This document shows, in pieces, positions 56,922 to 57,691 of a DNA stretch of 57,691 nucleotides (the first letter of the stretch is position 1; every line of letters begins with the position of its first letter). Source of the stretch: Mycobacterium colombiense (GTDB lineage: Bacteria; Actinomycetota; Actinomycetes; Mycobacteriales; Mycobacteriaceae); NCBI RefSeq assembly GCF_001665835.1, contig NZ_LZSX01000004.1, forward strand, positions 1 through 57,691, read 5' to 3'. The notes under the pieces were generated by a model, which saw nothing but the letters and a program-made list of their open reading frames with translations, did not search any database and was not told where the DNA came from. The position numbers were made by a program, and so were the translations under genes.

Positions 56922-57691
56922 TTACAGGCCGAGGTCGGCCTCGAAGGCTCCCTCTTCCAGCCGGTGCTTGATGGTGGTCAGGAAGCGGCCGGCGTCCGCG
57001 CCGTCGATCAGCCGGTGGTCATAGGTCAGCGGGAGATAGCAGATCGAGCGAACGCCGATCGACTCGTTGCCGCTGTCGTCGACCACGACCCGCGGCCGCT
57101 TGACGATCGCGCCGGTGCCCAGCATGGCGGCCTGCGGCGGAACCAGGATCGGGGTGTCGAACAGCGCACCCTGGCTGCCGATGTTGGTGATTGTGAAGGT
57201 GCCGCCGGACAGCTCGTCGGGTTTCAGGTTGCCCGACCGGGCGCGCGCGGCGATGTCGGCGATCGCCCTGGCCAGTCCGGCCAGGGACAGGTCGCCCGCG
57301 TTGTGCACGACGGGGGAGAGCAGGCCCTGTTCGGTGTCGACCGCGAAGCCGAGGTGCTCGGCGTCGTAGTAGGTGATCTCTTTGGTGTCCTCGTTGTAGC
57401 TCGCGTTGACGTTGGGGTGGATCTTCAGCGCGTCGATCACCGCGCGGGCGATGAACGGCAGGAAGGTCAGGTTCACCCCCTCGCGCTCGGCGAACGCCGC
57501 CTTGGCCCTGGCCCGCAACCCGACCAGCCTGGTCATGTCGACCTCGTGCGTCTGGGTGAGTTGGGCTGTCGCCTGCAGGGATTCGCGGGTCTTGTTCGCG
57601 GTGATCTGCCGGATCCGGCTGGCCTTCTGGGTGGTGCCCCGCAGGTGCGCCAGCGCGGGCGCCGGGGTGGGTGCCGCGGCGGCCGTCGTGG
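56922..57691 (-). CDS. dlaT: dihydrolipoamide acyltransferase DlaT (C-terminal part; N-terminus beyond window)
   Basis: This is the E2 acyltransferase shared by pyruvate dehydrogenase and the peroxynitrite reductase system in M. tuberculosis (also called SucB). The visible 256 codons hold the end of the linker with a short E3/E1-binding stretch ([14 protein letters not shown]) and the catalytic domain, ending with the active-site motif [13 protein letters not shown]. The lipoyl domains lie beyond the right edge. It is the partner of AceE at 5.0-7.8 kb and the substrate of LipB and LipA. Confidence 0.95.
   Translation of the reverse strand, partial: TTAAAAPTPAPALAHLRGTTQKASRIRQITANKTRESLQATAQLTQTHEVDMTRLVGLRARAKAAFAEREGVNLTFLPFIARAVIDALKIHPNVNASYNEDTKEITYYDAEHLGFAVDTEQGLLSPVVHNAGDLSLAGLARAIADIAARARSGNLKPDELSGGTFTITNIGSQGALFDTPILVPPQAAMLGTGAIVKRPRVVVDDSGNESIGVRSICYLPLTYDHRLIDGADAGRFLTTIKHRLEEGAFEADLGL

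Overview
The window comes from a slow-growing Mycobacterium, most likely of the M. avium complex or a close relative. It is GC-rich and GTG/TTG starts are common. Gene order, recalled from memory, follows M. tuberculosis Rv2246 to Rv2215 almost gene for gene: kasB-kasA-acpM-fabD-mabR-aceE, ahpE, tRNA-Val, cobD, SURF1-ptpA-ptkA, cobC, NIF3, zinc-ribbon, RNase HI/phosphatase, rnpB, CYTH-CHAD, panB, hip1, glnA2, glnE, glnA1, RDD, DUF4191, lipA, lipB, TIGR01777 and dlaT. It is given here in the opposite orientation. Species-level assignment is inference.

Region by region. Positions 1-7.8 kb hold the FAS-II mycolate operon (kasB truncated by the window edge), its regulator mabR with a matching palindrome in the fabD promoter, and pyruvate dehydrogenase E1. 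Positions 8-9.7 kb hold a lipoprotein, a DUF3052 protein, the peroxiredoxin AhpE and tRNA-Val(TAC). Positions 9.8-12.3 kb are accessory: a BCP-type peroxiredoxin fused to a DUF742 domain, the decayed start of a PknF-like kinase gene, and a secreted DUF732 protein with a proline-rich tail. Positions 12.3-15.5 kb hold an epoxide hydrolase, a VOC protein, an SDR and an MpaB-type oxygenase. Positions 15.6-22.8 kb hold cobD, SURF1/PtpA/PtkA, and a four-gene set with 4-base overlaps ending in the RNase HI-phosphatase fusion.

Positions 22.8-28.2 kb hold an unusual aconitase, a 3Fe-4S ferredoxin with a P450, an XRE-cupin regulator divergent from a methyltransferase, and a 2OG-Fe(II) oxygenase. RNase P RNA follows at 28.3 kb. 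Positions 28.7-35 kb hold CYTH-CHAD, a small secreted peptide, a frameshifted hemophore gene, a probable Tat-exported glycosidase, panB and a WS/DGAT. Positions 35-44.9 kb hold two tandem Hip1-type proteases, glnA2, glnE and a thioesterase/LLM pair.

The most striking region lies at 44.9-51.3 kb. A roughly 6.3-kb catabolic block (two MDR reductases, an Old Yellow Enzyme, a truncated hydrolase, an SMP-30-like protein, a CMD-family protein and a divergent TetR with two operator-like palindromes) sits between glnE and glnA1. It is bounded by an imperfect 73/74-bp direct repeat. One copy is the intact 3' end plus terminator of glnA1, the other is degenerate. This looks like an integration scar at the glnA1 3' end, although no integrase remains. 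Beyond it come glnA1 with a tandem GlnR-like operator, and the lipoate/dlaT genes.
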